Shown here piece after piece: positions 6,521-13,051 of a stretch of 13,613 bases of DNA; positions within the stretch are counted from its first letter, which is position 1, and the number at the start of each line of letters is the position of its first letter. The translations under genes and the position numbers were made by a program. The stretch is from CAYOBW01 sp964402115 (GTDB taxonomy: Bacteria > Verrucomicrobiota > Kiritimatiellia > UBA8416 > CAYOBW01): NCBI GenBank assembly GCA_964402115.1, contig CAYOBW010000192.1, positions 1 through 13,613 on the forward strand, in the 5' to 3' direction. The notes under the pieces were generated by a model. That model saw only the letters and a list, made by a program, of their open reading frames with translations. It made no database searches and was not told the DNA's origin.

Positions 6521-6600
6521 TCGTCCTCGTTCTCGATTCCCTTCCATGTCCCTTCGAGTACGAGGACGAGGACCGTTCGCTGCGCTCACTGAGGACGAGG
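6521..6600 (+). repeat. 80-bp hairpin-forming repeat, copy 2
   Basis: This is the second, same-orientation copy of the element at 5256-5335 and has the same length. The left arm 6521-6536 pairs with 6554-6569 with one mismatch. The block 6553-6600 differs from copy 1 by one base. The 17-nt loop segment 6536-6552 matches copy 1 at only about 7 positions, so the stem is conserved while the loop varies. Confidence 0.8.
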
Positions 6601-6644
6601 CCGATTACGTTCCGTCCAGGCCTCGCGATGCACCCCGATTCTCG

Positions 6645-6786
6645 CGGGCGCATCTGCGAATAGGCGCCGCCCAGCGCGGTGGCGTTGCGTGCGCAGCCTG
6701 ATTTCCTGTAGGCAGCGGCCCTCGCCTTCGGAGAAGGCGGGGCTACCAGCAAGACCACCCAAGCCACCCAATCGCAGATGCGCCCG
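6645..6786. repeat. 15-bp inverted repeat enclosing a hairpin
   Basis: CGGGCGCATCTGCGA at 6645-6659 is the exact reverse complement of TCGCAGATGCGCCCG at 6772-6786. The 112 bp between contain the hairpin at 6721-6742. The layout could be a small non-autonomous element with terminal inverted repeats, or one folded RNA. No target-site duplication is evident by eye. Confidence 0.45.
6721..6742. repeat. Short GC-rich hairpin
   Basis: CTCGCCTTC (6721-6729) pairs with GAAGGCGGG (6733-6741), one pair being a G-T wobble, with loop GGA. Flanking GTAG (6708-6711) and CTAC (6743-6746) can extend it with internal mismatches. There is no T-run, so it is not a standard terminator. Confidence 0.5.
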
Positions 6787-6979
6787 AATCCTCGGGCAAG
6801 CCGAACGGTTCTCGCATCGCACGCCAGCCCCCGCGGATCGTCAATGCGTAGAGCAAGCAAGGCTTGCGGAAGCGCCTGGATGGCGGCGGGTCTCCAACGC
6901 CGCAGGAGAACGGGGCGATCCTGCAGCGACCGCCATCAAGTCCTTGCCTGCCCGCGGATTTCAAGGCTGGATAGAGGTC

Positions 6980-7009
6980 TTGACGGGACGAGGGATAAAC
7001 GGCTATCAG
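6980..7009 (+). promoter_or_regulatory. Weak promoter candidate for the galactosidase operon
   Basis: TTGACG at 6980-6985 and TATCAG at 7004-7009 are separated by 18 bp, matching the sigma-70 consensus at five and four of six positions. This would leave a leader of about 115 nt before the start at 7133. In GC-rich DNA such a match can occur by chance. Confidence 0.22.
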
Positions 7010-7132
7010 ACGGCATGCCGACGGTCTCGGCGCTTCCGGATGACCTGCCGATCTCGGAGGTGGATCGCGGGAGACGGGGTTGAGGCCTTTGCTGTGGGGA
7101 CAGCGGCGCGGGCAGCTTGGGAGGACTGAAGC

Positions 7133-8089
7133 ATGCAAATGGGAATCCGATCTGCCGCCAGCGGGACGATCCTGCTGGGGGTATTGGCTGTTGCGAACAG
7201 CCTGGCCGAGGGCCAGGTGCAGCACCGTTTCTTCAAGGCCGGTTGGGCCAGTGGCGGGCCGGCCATCTACGACGCGGCGTTCAAGCCGGAATGGTCGCTG
7301 GAGAACGGGGCCGAATTGAGCGACGGCTGGGTGTTGCCGGACAACGGCGTGGTGTTCAGTTACTCCATCCGCGGCAAGGAGGCGGGCATCATCCGGCTCG
7401 ATCCCGGCAAGCAGCAGATGTGGAAGTACATCGCGCCGGGCAGGCACGACAACCACTCCTGCCAGCCGTTGCCCGGCGGCGGGTTCCTGGCCGGCGAAAC
7501 CGCCACGGACGGCATGTGGATGGTCGAAGTTGACAAGGATGGCAAGGAGCAGAAACGGGTCAGGGTCGGCGACTCCACCCGCGATATGAATCACACCTTC
7601 CGCCAGGTCCGCAAGACGGCCCAGGGGACCTACCTGGCGGCGGTGATGAACGAGAACAAGACCTACGAATGGGACGCGAATGGCAAGCTGCTCCGGACGT
7701 TTCCGAAAGGCGCCTTCGTGGCGATCCGGCTGCCCAATGGCAACACGCTGGTGACCGCCGCGCACCCGGCGGCCGATCATGGCGCCGTGATCGAGTACGA
7801 CGGCGACGCCAAGGTGGTGTGGGAGGTGACCCAGGCTGACCTTGAGTCGCTCGGGATCCAGGTCGGCATGATGTGCGGTGCGCAGCGGCTGCCCAACGGC
7901 AATACCGTCATCACCAGCGCCAGCCACGGCAAGATGGTCGGCAGCGGCGACGCGGTCAAGGCGTTCGAGATCACCCCGGCCAAGCAGCTGGTCTGGAGCA
8001 TTCCCGGCGCAACCGCCAAGGGGAACATGGGCAACATCCAGATCCTCGATATCCCCGGCGACGTCTACAAGTTCGAGGTGCTGAAGTAG
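7133..8089 (+). CDS. Exported PQQ-like beta-propeller protein
   Basis: The gene encodes 318 residues. ATG 7133 follows GGGAGG (7119-7124) by 8 nt. Residues 1-25 form a signal peptide (core GTILLGVLAVANS). The body shows repeated propeller-blade motifs: QPLPGGGFLAGE (111-122), TAQGTYLAAV (162-171), RLPNGNTLVTA (199-209) and RLPNGNTVITS (252-262), each followed by a strand such as VVWEV or LVWSI. These are typical of PQQ-like or WD40-like propellers. The PQQ ligands of true quinoprotein dehydrogenases and a haem motif (CxxCH) are not seen, so a binding or scaffold role is more likely than dehydrogenase activity. It is the first gene of the probable operon with the GH110 enzyme; its stop TAG overlaps the next GTG start by one base, implying coupled translation. 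Confidence 0.85.
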   Translation: MQMGIRSAASGTILLGVLAVANSLAEGQVQHRFFKAGWASGGPAIYDAAFKPEWSLENGAELSDGWVLPDNGVVFSYSIRGKEAGIIRLDPGKQQMWKYIAPGRHDNHSCQPLPGGGFLAGETATDGMWMVEVDKDGKEQKRVRVGDSTRDMNHTFRQVRKTAQGTYLAAVMNENKTYEWDANGKLLRTFPKGAFVAIRLPNGNTLVTAAHPAADHGAVIEYDGDAKVVWEVTQADLESLGIQVGMMCGAQRLPNGNTVITSASHGKMVGSGDAVKAFEITPAKQLVWSIPGATAKGNMGNIQILDIPGDVYKFEVLK

Positions 8090-8379
8090 TGAAGGCGAAG
8101 CGCATGCATGGCGGGCCGAAACTGGCCGGCAGACCGACCCTCATCCTCTCCGCCCTGCTGCTCGCGCCGCTGGTCCTGACCGCCGCCGAGCTGCCGGTTT
8201 TCCGTTTCGACGCCCCGTCCGGTCCGCGGTTCGCCGAGGCTGAGAGGCAAGCGCAACGTGAGGCGGGTGCGGGCGTGGTGCCGCTGAGCGACACGAAGCT
8301 GCTCGACACCATCCGCGACAGCGGCCGGCTGTGCGTCGGCGACGGTCTCTCGTGCGTCTACACAGACAATTGGCAGTGA
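8089..8379 (+). CDS. Small exported protein of unknown function
   Basis: The gene encodes 96 residues from GTG 8089, which shares its G with the preceding TAG (TAGTG). An alternative start is ATG 8104, leaving 91 residues. A basic N-terminus and hydrophobic core (PTLILSALLLAPLVLTAAEL) give a signal peptide cleaved near Ala-Ala-Glu. The remainder, about 60 residues, includes FRFDAPSGPRFAEAERQA, LSDTKLLDTIRDSG and a tail with two Cys (RLCVGDGLSCVYTDNW). I recognise no family. It fills the space between the propeller and galactosidase genes, with 17 nt to the latter. It may be a small secreted partner or the leftover N-terminus of a truncated larger exported protein. Confidence 0.6.
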   Translation: MKAKRMHGGPKLAGRPTLILSALLLAPLVLTAAELPVFRFDAPSGPRFAEAERQAQREAGAGVVPLSDTKLLDTIRDSGRLCVGDGLSCVYTDNWQ

Positions 8380-8396
8380 ACGGTAAGGAGAAAGAC

Positions 8397-10211
8397 ATGA
8401 AGACGCGTTTGCTTTGCAGGTTGGCTGGTTTGGCATTCATCCTGACTGGGGCCGTGGCAGGGGCCGGTGCGGACAAGATCATTGATGTCGCGGCCTTCGG
8501 TGCGAAGGCGGACGGCAGCGACACGACGCCCGCGGTCCGGGCTGCGCTGGCGGAGGCAAGGAGCGCCAAGGCCACGAAGCTGGTCTTCCCGCCCGGGCGC
8601 TATGCGTTCTGGCCGGATCGTGCGCAGGAGAGCTACCAGTTCATCAGCAACAACGACGAGGGACTCAAACGCATTGCCTTTCCGCTGGTGAACGTGAAGG
8701 GGTTGGAGATAGACGGCGGAGGCGCCTCGTTTGTCTTCCAAGGGCCGATGATCCCGTTCCTGATCGAGAACTCGAGCAGTGTGACGGTCAGCAACCTGTC
8801 GTTCGACTTCGTGCGGCCGTTTCATTCGGAGGGGCGCGTGCTGGCGATCGCGACCGACTCGGTGGATCTCGAGTTCAGCGAGGAGTTCCCCTACGCCATC
8901 CGGAACGGCGTGCTCGTGTTCACCGGTGGCCGGCCTCCCGCCGGCCCCGAGACGACGGTCAAGAGCGGCGAGGTCATCTATCCCTACGGGAGCCTCCTCG
9001 CCTTCGATCCGGTCAAACGTGAGACCGCCTACCTGGCGAAGGACCGGTATGGGGTGGGGGAGGGGATCGTTGCGCGGGAGTTGGCCCCGCGTCAGGTGAG
9101 GCTCACGCTGGACGGGGTTTCTGCCGAACCGGGGAACGTGCTGGTTTTCGGCGCGGCGCTTCGTGACAATCCCGGCTTCGTGATCGCCGACAGCTCGGAC
9201 GTGCGGCTCACGGGGGTGAGTATCCACCACTGTGGCGGCATGGGCGTGATTGCGCAGCGGAGCGCCAATCTCTTCCTTGACAAGGTACGGGTGACGCCGG
9301 CGCCCGGCGGGAAGCGGACTGTCAGCATCACGGCGGATGCGACGCATTTCGTCAACTGCCGCGGGAAGATCGAGATGCGGGATTGCCTCTTCGAGAATCA
9401 GAAGGACGACGCGACGAACGTCCACGGCCTGTACGCGAAGATCACCCGGATCCTGGCGCCGAGCCGGTTCGAGGTGCGCATGATCCACCCGCAGCAGGCG
9501 GGGGTTGACTTCGTCCGGACCGGGACGCGCCTGGAACTCACCCACGGCCCGAGTTTGGAACCGCGGGGGTACGCGGTTGCCAAGTCCGTGGAGCGCCTCA
9601 ACAAGGAGTGCACGCTCGTGGAGACGGAGCAGCCTCTGCCGGAACCTGTCGGCGTGGGGGATTCCATCGCCGATGCCGATGCGAACACCGCCGACGTTCT
9701 GATCGAGAACTGCGTGATCCGCGGCAACCGGGCGCGGGGGGTCCTGCTGGGTTCGCGCGGGAAGATGGTCATCGAGGGCAACGTATTTCACGTGCCGGGA
9801 GCGGCCATTCTGTTCGAGGGCGACGCGCGCTACTGGTTCGAGCAGGCGGGCGTGCGGGACTGCACGATCCGGGGCAACACGTTCGACAACTGCAACTACG
9901 GCGTCTGGGGCAAGGCCTGCATCGAGGTGGGCTCCGGCATCGCCGACGCATTCAAGAAGACGAGCCGCTACAACAGGAACATCACGATTGAGGATAACCT
10001 GTTCCGGGTTTTCGGGCCGCAGCGCATCCTGGGCCTCTACTCGGTGGACGGGTTGGTCTTTCGCCACAACCGGATCGAGAACTCGACCGCCTATCCGCCG
10101 CTGCCCGGCCCGGCGCCGGAGCGCCTGGTCGTGACGGACTCCGACCGCGTTCAGCTCGAACCGTTGCAGGAAGTCGCCGCAGCCCCGGGCTCGACAGCAG
10201 TGCGGCCGTAG
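8397..10211 (+). CDS. GH110 alpha-1,3-galactosidase, exported
   Basis: The gene encodes 604 residues. ATG 8397 is chosen because AAGGAG (8385-8390) precedes it by 6 nt and a signal peptide follows (about 1-25, ending AGAGA). The protein is a right-handed parallel beta-helix opening with IIDVAAFGAKADGSDTTPAV. Strong GH110 signatures are ISNNDEG, then HHCGGMGVIAQRS (277-289), DATHFVNCRGKIE, FENQKDDATNVHG and NRARGVLLGSRGK. Asp314 (in DATHF) and Asp337/Asp338 (in DDATNVHG) have the same spacing as the Asp321 and Asp344/345 that I recall as the catalytic candidates in a characterised marine GH110 enzyme. GH110 enzymes are inverting and remove terminal alpha-1,3-linked galactose from blood group B or linear alpha-1,3-galactobiose structures, or from red-algal galactans; this protein's substrate cannot be read from sequence. 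The length is normal for the family. Confidence 0.93.
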   Translation: MKTRLLCRLAGLAFILTGAVAGAGADKIIDVAAFGAKADGSDTTPAVRAALAEARSAKATKLVFPPGRYAFWPDRAQESYQFISNNDEGLKRIAFPLVNVKGLEIDGGGASFVFQGPMIPFLIENSSSVTVSNLSFDFVRPFHSEGRVLAIATDSVDLEFSEEFPYAIRNGVLVFTGGRPPAGPETTVKSGEVIYPYGSLLAFDPVKRETAYLAKDRYGVGEGIVARELAPRQVRLTLDGVSAEPGNVLVFGAALRDNPGFVIADSSDVRLTGVSIHHCGGMGVIAQRSANLFLDKVRVTPAPGGKRTVSITADATHFVNCRGKIEMRDCLFENQKDDATNVHGLYAKITRILAPSRFEVRMIHPQQAGVDFVRTGTRLELTHGPSLEPRGYAVAKSVERLNKECTLVETEQPLPEPVGVGDSIADADANTADVLIENCVIRGNRARGVLLGSRGKMVIEGNVFHVPGAAILFEGDARYWFEQAGVRDCTIRGNTFDNCNYGVWGKACIEVGSGIADAFKKTSRYNRNITIEDNLFRVFGPQRILGLYSVDGLVFRHNRIENSTAYPPLPGPAPERLVVTDSDRVQLEPLQEVAAAPGSTAVRP

Positions 10212-10229
10212 TGTAAGGAGAGCCCGAAC

Positions 10230-10245
10230 GTCGCTAATTTGCGAC
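10230..10245. promoter_or_regulatory. Near-palindrome between galactosidase and oxidoreductase genes
   Basis: GTCGCTAATTTGCGAC is palindromic except for one T-T pair and is AT-rich at the centre. It lies in the 53-nt gap after the GH110 stop and ends 19 bp before ATG 10265. It could be an operator or a small RNA hairpin (GTCGC stem, 6-nt loop) affecting expression within the operon. Confidence 0.35.
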
Positions 10246-10264
10246 AGAAGAAGGGAGCCCGGAA

Positions 10265-11683
10265 ATGACCAGGACGAGCAAGTTATCCCGCCGTGAATTC
10301 CTGCACCGCAGCGCGACCGCCGGAGCGGTGGCCGTGGCAGCGCCGTACTTCATCCCCTCCGGCGTACTGGCCGCGAATGGCCAGCCCGGCGCCAATGACC
10401 GCATCGGCATCGGCGTCATCGGGCCTGGCCGGCAGGGCGGGGGGTTGCTGGCGTCGGCCGGCGGCTCGAAGCTGGCGCGCATCGTGGCGATCGCGGACGT
10501 GAACCTGCCGCGGGCGCGGCAGGCGGCGGCGAAGTACAAGGCGGAGGCGTACAAGGACTACCGCCAGCTGCTGGAGCGCAAGGACGTGGACGCCGTCATC
10601 ACCGCGACCCCGGAGCATTGGCGGGCGTTGACGTGCATCCACGCCTGCCAGGCCGGCAAGGATGTGTACGCGGAGAAGCCGATGACGCTGACGATCCGCG
10701 AAGGGCGGCTGATGGTCGAGGCGACGCGCAAGTACGGGCGCGTCTTCCAGTGCGGCAGCCAGCAGCGCTCGCAGATCCAGAATCATGTCGGTTGTCACCT
10801 CGTGCGCTCGGGGTTGGTCGGCAAGATCGCCAAGGTCATCGCCTACAACTACCAAAGCCCGTGGGAATGCGGTCTGCCGGCGCAGCCGGCGCCGGAGGGA
10901 CTGGATTGGGATCTCTGGTGCGGGCCCACGGAGCCGGCTCCATTCCACGCCGAGTTGTATATCCCGCGCGGCAAACCCGGCTGGCTGTCGTTCCGTCCTT
11001 ATTCCGGCGGGGAGATGACCGGCTGGGGCGCGCACGGGTTCGATCAGATCCAGTGCGCGCTGGGCATGGACAACACCGGACCCGTGGAAGTCTGGGTTGG
11101 CGAGGGCAAGTTCGAGCCGCCGACCTATACGGCGCCGGAATCGAGCGATCGCGGCAACAAGCTGTGCGCCGTCCCGAAGGTCTTCTTCCGTTACGCGAAC
11201 GGCACGGAGGTTGAACTGGCCAATGGCCCGCGCGGCGGCGGCGTCTTCATCGGCGAGAAGGGGAAGATCACGATTGACCGCGGCATCTGCAAATCCGACC
11301 CCGCGGAGCTGGTCGCCGGTCCGCTCGCAAAGGCGATTGTGGAATTGAAGGAGCAGGCGAAAGCACGCACGCATTCCGTGGCGGATCCCGATGCGCCTCC
11401 GCCTCCGTCAGCCGGCGCAGAGATGAGTGCCGCCCCGCTCCCGCCGCTCAACGGCGGGCACATGCAGAACTGGTTCGACTGCATCCGCTCGCGCGAAAAA
11501 CCGATTGCCGACGTCGAGATCGGCCACCGCTCCTCCACGGTCTGCCATCTGGGCAACATCGCCCGCTGGACCGGCAAGAAGCTCGCGTGGGACCCGGTCA
11601 AGGAGCGGTTCGACGCTGACGAGGCCAACAAGTACCTGGACCGCGCGCGCCGTAAACCGTACGAACTGCCTGAGAAGGTCTGA
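10265..11683 (+). CDS. Tat-exported Gfo/Idh/MocA family oxidoreductase
   Basis: The gene encodes 472 residues. ATG 10265 follows GGGAG (10253-10257) by 7 nt. The N-terminus carries a twin-arginine signal (SRREFL, 8-13, then a hydrophobic AVAVAAPYFIP). The Rossmann motif GIGVIGPGRQGG (48-59) binds NAD(P), and AEKPMTL places the family's EKP motif at 137-139. A substrate-site block GGEMTGWGAHGFDQIQCALGMD (248-269) includes His257 and Asp260. The C-terminal GGHMQNWFDCIRSREKPIAD block (397-416) is typical of PVC members. Tat export suggests folding with cofactor before secretion. The enzyme probably oxidises or epimerises a sugar released or exposed by the GH110 enzyme. The NAD-dependent GH109 glycosidases share the fold and export, but they lack this EKP, so a plain oxidoreductase is preferred. 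A Pro-rich insert (DAPPPPSAG, 376-384) precedes the C-terminal block. Confidence 0.92.
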   Translation: MTRTSKLSRREFLHRSATAGAVAVAAPYFIPSGVLAANGQPGANDRIGIGVIGPGRQGGGLLASAGGSKLARIVAIADVNLPRARQAAAKYKAEAYKDYRQLLERKDVDAVITATPEHWRALTCIHACQAGKDVYAEKPMTLTIREGRLMVEATRKYGRVFQCGSQQRSQIQNHVGCHLVRSGLVGKIAKVIAYNYQSPWECGLPAQPAPEGLDWDLWCGPTEPAPFHAELYIPRGKPGWLSFRPYSGGEMTGWGAHGFDQIQCALGMDNTGPVEVWVGEGKFEPPTYTAPESSDRGNKLCAVPKVFFRYANGTEVELANGPRGGGVFIGEKGKITIDRGICKSDPAELVAGPLAKAIVELKEQAKARTHSVADPDAPPPPSAGAEMSAAPLPPLNGGHMQNWFDCIRSREKPIADVEIGHRSSTVCHLGNIARWTGKKLAWDPVKERFDADEANKYLDRARRKPYELPEKV

Positions 11684-11707
11684 GCACGAACACCGGGAGA
11701 AAACACC

Positions 11708-12574
11708 ATGATCGCACGCAGCGCCATCCTGCTGGCCCTGGGCGTCGTCGTTGCCGTGGCCCAGCCTGAAGAGCCGGCCGCGAACGGCGGCAAGATCCGC
11801 CTGCTGATCTTCAGCGGCGCGAACAACCACGGTTGGAAGACCACCACGCCGGCGTTGCAGCGCATGTACGAGGACAGCGTCCGATTCACCGTGCAGGTCA
11901 CGGAGGACGTGCCGAACATCAACCCGGCCGAGTTCGCGAAGTACGACGCGATTGTCTGCAACTACACGAGCTACCCGAAGATCGAGGGGCACCGGTGGCC
12001 AGCCGCCACCGAGAAGGCGTTCCTCGATTACATCGCGGCTGGCCACGGTTTCGTGCTCTTCCACGCTGCTAGCACGGCGTGGGGCGACTGGCCGGAGTTC
12101 GGCAACCTCATCGGCCTCACCTGGCAGAAGGACAAGAGCACCGGCAAGAACATCAGCGGCCATGGCGCGCAGCATGCGTTCGTGATCAGCATCGTCGACA
12201 AGACGCATCCCGTGACGCAGGGCATGGCCGACTTCCAGCACGTCAAGGACGAGCTGTATCACCGGCAGCTTCTGCACCCGACCGGGCATGTGCTCGCGAC
12301 GACCTTCTCTGACAAGGCCAGGAACGGCAGCGGCACGAACGAGCCGATGGTCGTCGTGACGGAACTCGGCAAGGGACGCGCCTTCCACTGCGCGATGGGA
12401 CACGATCCGAACCCGATGGGCGGCGTGGGCTTCCGGACCCTGATGCTGCGCGGGACCGAATGGGCGGCGTCCGGCAAGGTCACGATTCCGCTTCCCGCCG
12501 ACTGGCCGGTCCCCGGCAGCGCGCAGGCGGAGGCGTTGAAGACGGTCGCGGGACCGAAGCCGGCGCCGAAGTAA
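11708..12574 (+). CDS. Exported ThuA-like domain protein
   Basis: The gene encodes 288 residues. ATG 11708 follows GGGAG (11695-11699), 24 nt after the oxidoreductase stop. Residues 1-18 form a signal peptide. The ThuA-like, glutamine-amidotransferase-type fold (PF06283) covers about 30-255: KIRLLIFSGANNHGWKTTTP (29-48), then YDAIVCNYTS, GHGFVLFHAAS (112-122), DELYHRQ (181-187) and GKGRAFHCAMGHD (221-233). In rhizobia ThuA acts with the Gfo/Idh-type dehydrogenase ThuB in trehalose and related disaccharide breakdown through 3-keto sugars. The same pairing is seen here with the gene directly upstream, so a step on an oxidised sugar is a fair inference. The usual ThuA is cytoplasmic, while this one appears exported. 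A Pro/Ala-rich tail (LPADWPVPG to the end) follows the domain. Confidence 0.9.
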   Translation: MIARSAILLALGVVVAVAQPEEPAANGGKIRLLIFSGANNHGWKTTTPALQRMYEDSVRFTVQVTEDVPNINPAEFAKYDAIVCNYTSYPKIEGHRWPAATEKAFLDYIAAGHGFVLFHAASTAWGDWPEFGNLIGLTWQKDKSTGKNISGHGAQHAFVISIVDKTHPVTQGMADFQHVKDELYHRQLLHPTGHVLATTFSDKARNGSGTNEPMVVVTELGKGRAFHCAMGHDPNPMGGVGFRTLMLRGTEWAASGKVTIPLPADWPVPGSAQAEALKTVAGPKPAPK

Positions 12575-12631
12575 CCTGCCGCCGGGCAGACTGGCTGCCG
12601 GGGGGAGAAGCGGGACAGAGACATGGGCGGC

Positions 12632-12651
12632 CGGAACGCCAAAGCGTTCCG
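12632..12651. terminator. Perfect hairpin downstream of the operon
   Basis: CGGAACGC (12632-12639) and GCGTTCCG (12644-12651) form an 8-bp perfect stem with loop CAAA, 57 bp after the ThuA stop. No T-run follows, so it may be a transcript-stabilising hairpin, a Rho-associated end or a short dispersed repeat rather than a classical terminator. Confidence 0.45.
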
Positions 12652-12807
12652 CTCCGATCCTCTCACCTCTGGGGTATGCCCTGACCTCGCGTCGGAAGGC
12701 GCAAGCGGATGCCGCATATCGCTTGTGGCTACATTCGTGCAAGGTTACATTGCCCATAGCCCCCTGACCGTTCGCCGTTCTCTCGTGGCCTGTAGTTGGA
12801 GGCGTCA

Positions 12808-12981
12808 ATGAAGAAGACCACCATACGTGCACTGCTGGCTGGCTTCTCGATATTGCTGCTTGTCACCCTTGCCTATTTCTCAAGATCTGGTCTTGAGGGA
12901 GAAGCCTTCGCCGGAGTCTTGACCCGCGAATGTGGCGACGAATCACTGCGGTCGTTTGGTGCGCGGCATTTCGAGTCGTGA
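12808..12981 (+). CDS. Small hypothetical membrane-anchored or secreted peptide
   Basis: The gene encodes 57 residues. ATG 12808 follows GGAGG (12798-12802) by 5 nt, a good ribosome binding site, and is preferred over ATG 12796, which lies ahead of that site. The N-terminus MKKTTIRALLAGFSILLLVTLAYF is a convincing signal peptide or membrane anchor. The remaining 33 residues, including GEAFAGVLTRECGDES, match no family I know. The good start and hydrophobic segment followed by a short unconvincing tail suggest either a genuine small membrane protein or the head of a truncated exported protein. It ends 70 bp before the transaldolase start. Confidence 0.45.
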   Translation: MKKTTIRALLAGFSILLLVTLAYFSRSGLEGEAFAGVLTRECGDESLRSFGARHFES

Positions 12982-13051
12982 GGTAGGGTTTTGCCCCATG
13001 GCAGGCAGACGCCGAGGTGGCGTACCCTTTCCAACACAAGCAACTCAAGCC

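Larger units (their letters stand above)
6424..7132. other. Gap of about 709 bp without a recognisable gene
   Basis: The stretch contains repeat copy 2, the 15-bp inverted repeat around a small hairpin, and a weak promoter candidate ahead of the operon at 7133. Reading frames on both strands here (for example minus 6450-6860) run through the repeat and have no recognisable protein features. The part from about 6790 to 6980 shows no clear signal. Confidence 0.6.
12575..13051. other. Gap of about 477 bp between operon and transaldolase
   Basis: The gap holds the hairpin at 12632-12651 and the 57-codon small ORF at 12808-12981. A weak CTGCC/GGCAG hairpin (12576-12589) lies directly after the ThuA stop but lacks a T-run. 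Between 12660 and 12795 I see no clear gene or signal. Confidence 0.6.

Noticed and set aside
5256..6600. The two 80-bp repeats as a CRISPR array
   Set aside because: There are only two copies about 1.27 kb apart, with genes between and no regular spacers or cas genes.
8358..10067. Minus-strand open frame of 569 codons opposite the GH110 gene
   Set aside because: The plus strand has unmistakable GH110 motifs. The opposite frame gives a low-quality Arg/Pro/Val-rich sequence with no family.
10265..11683. Oxidoreductase as a GH109 alpha-N-acetylgalactosaminidase (blood group A enzyme beside the blood group B-type GH110)
   Set aside because: It has the ordinary EKP dehydrogenase motif. From memory GH109 enzymes carry a different sequence at that point and a distinctive Tyr/His substrate loop that I do not see. 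The idea is attractive but unsupported.
13009..13023. ACGCC/GGCGT mini-hairpin before the transaldolase as a riboswitch or attenuator
   Set aside because: A 5-bp stem in GC-rich sequence is too weak, and no riboswitch motif is recognisable around it.
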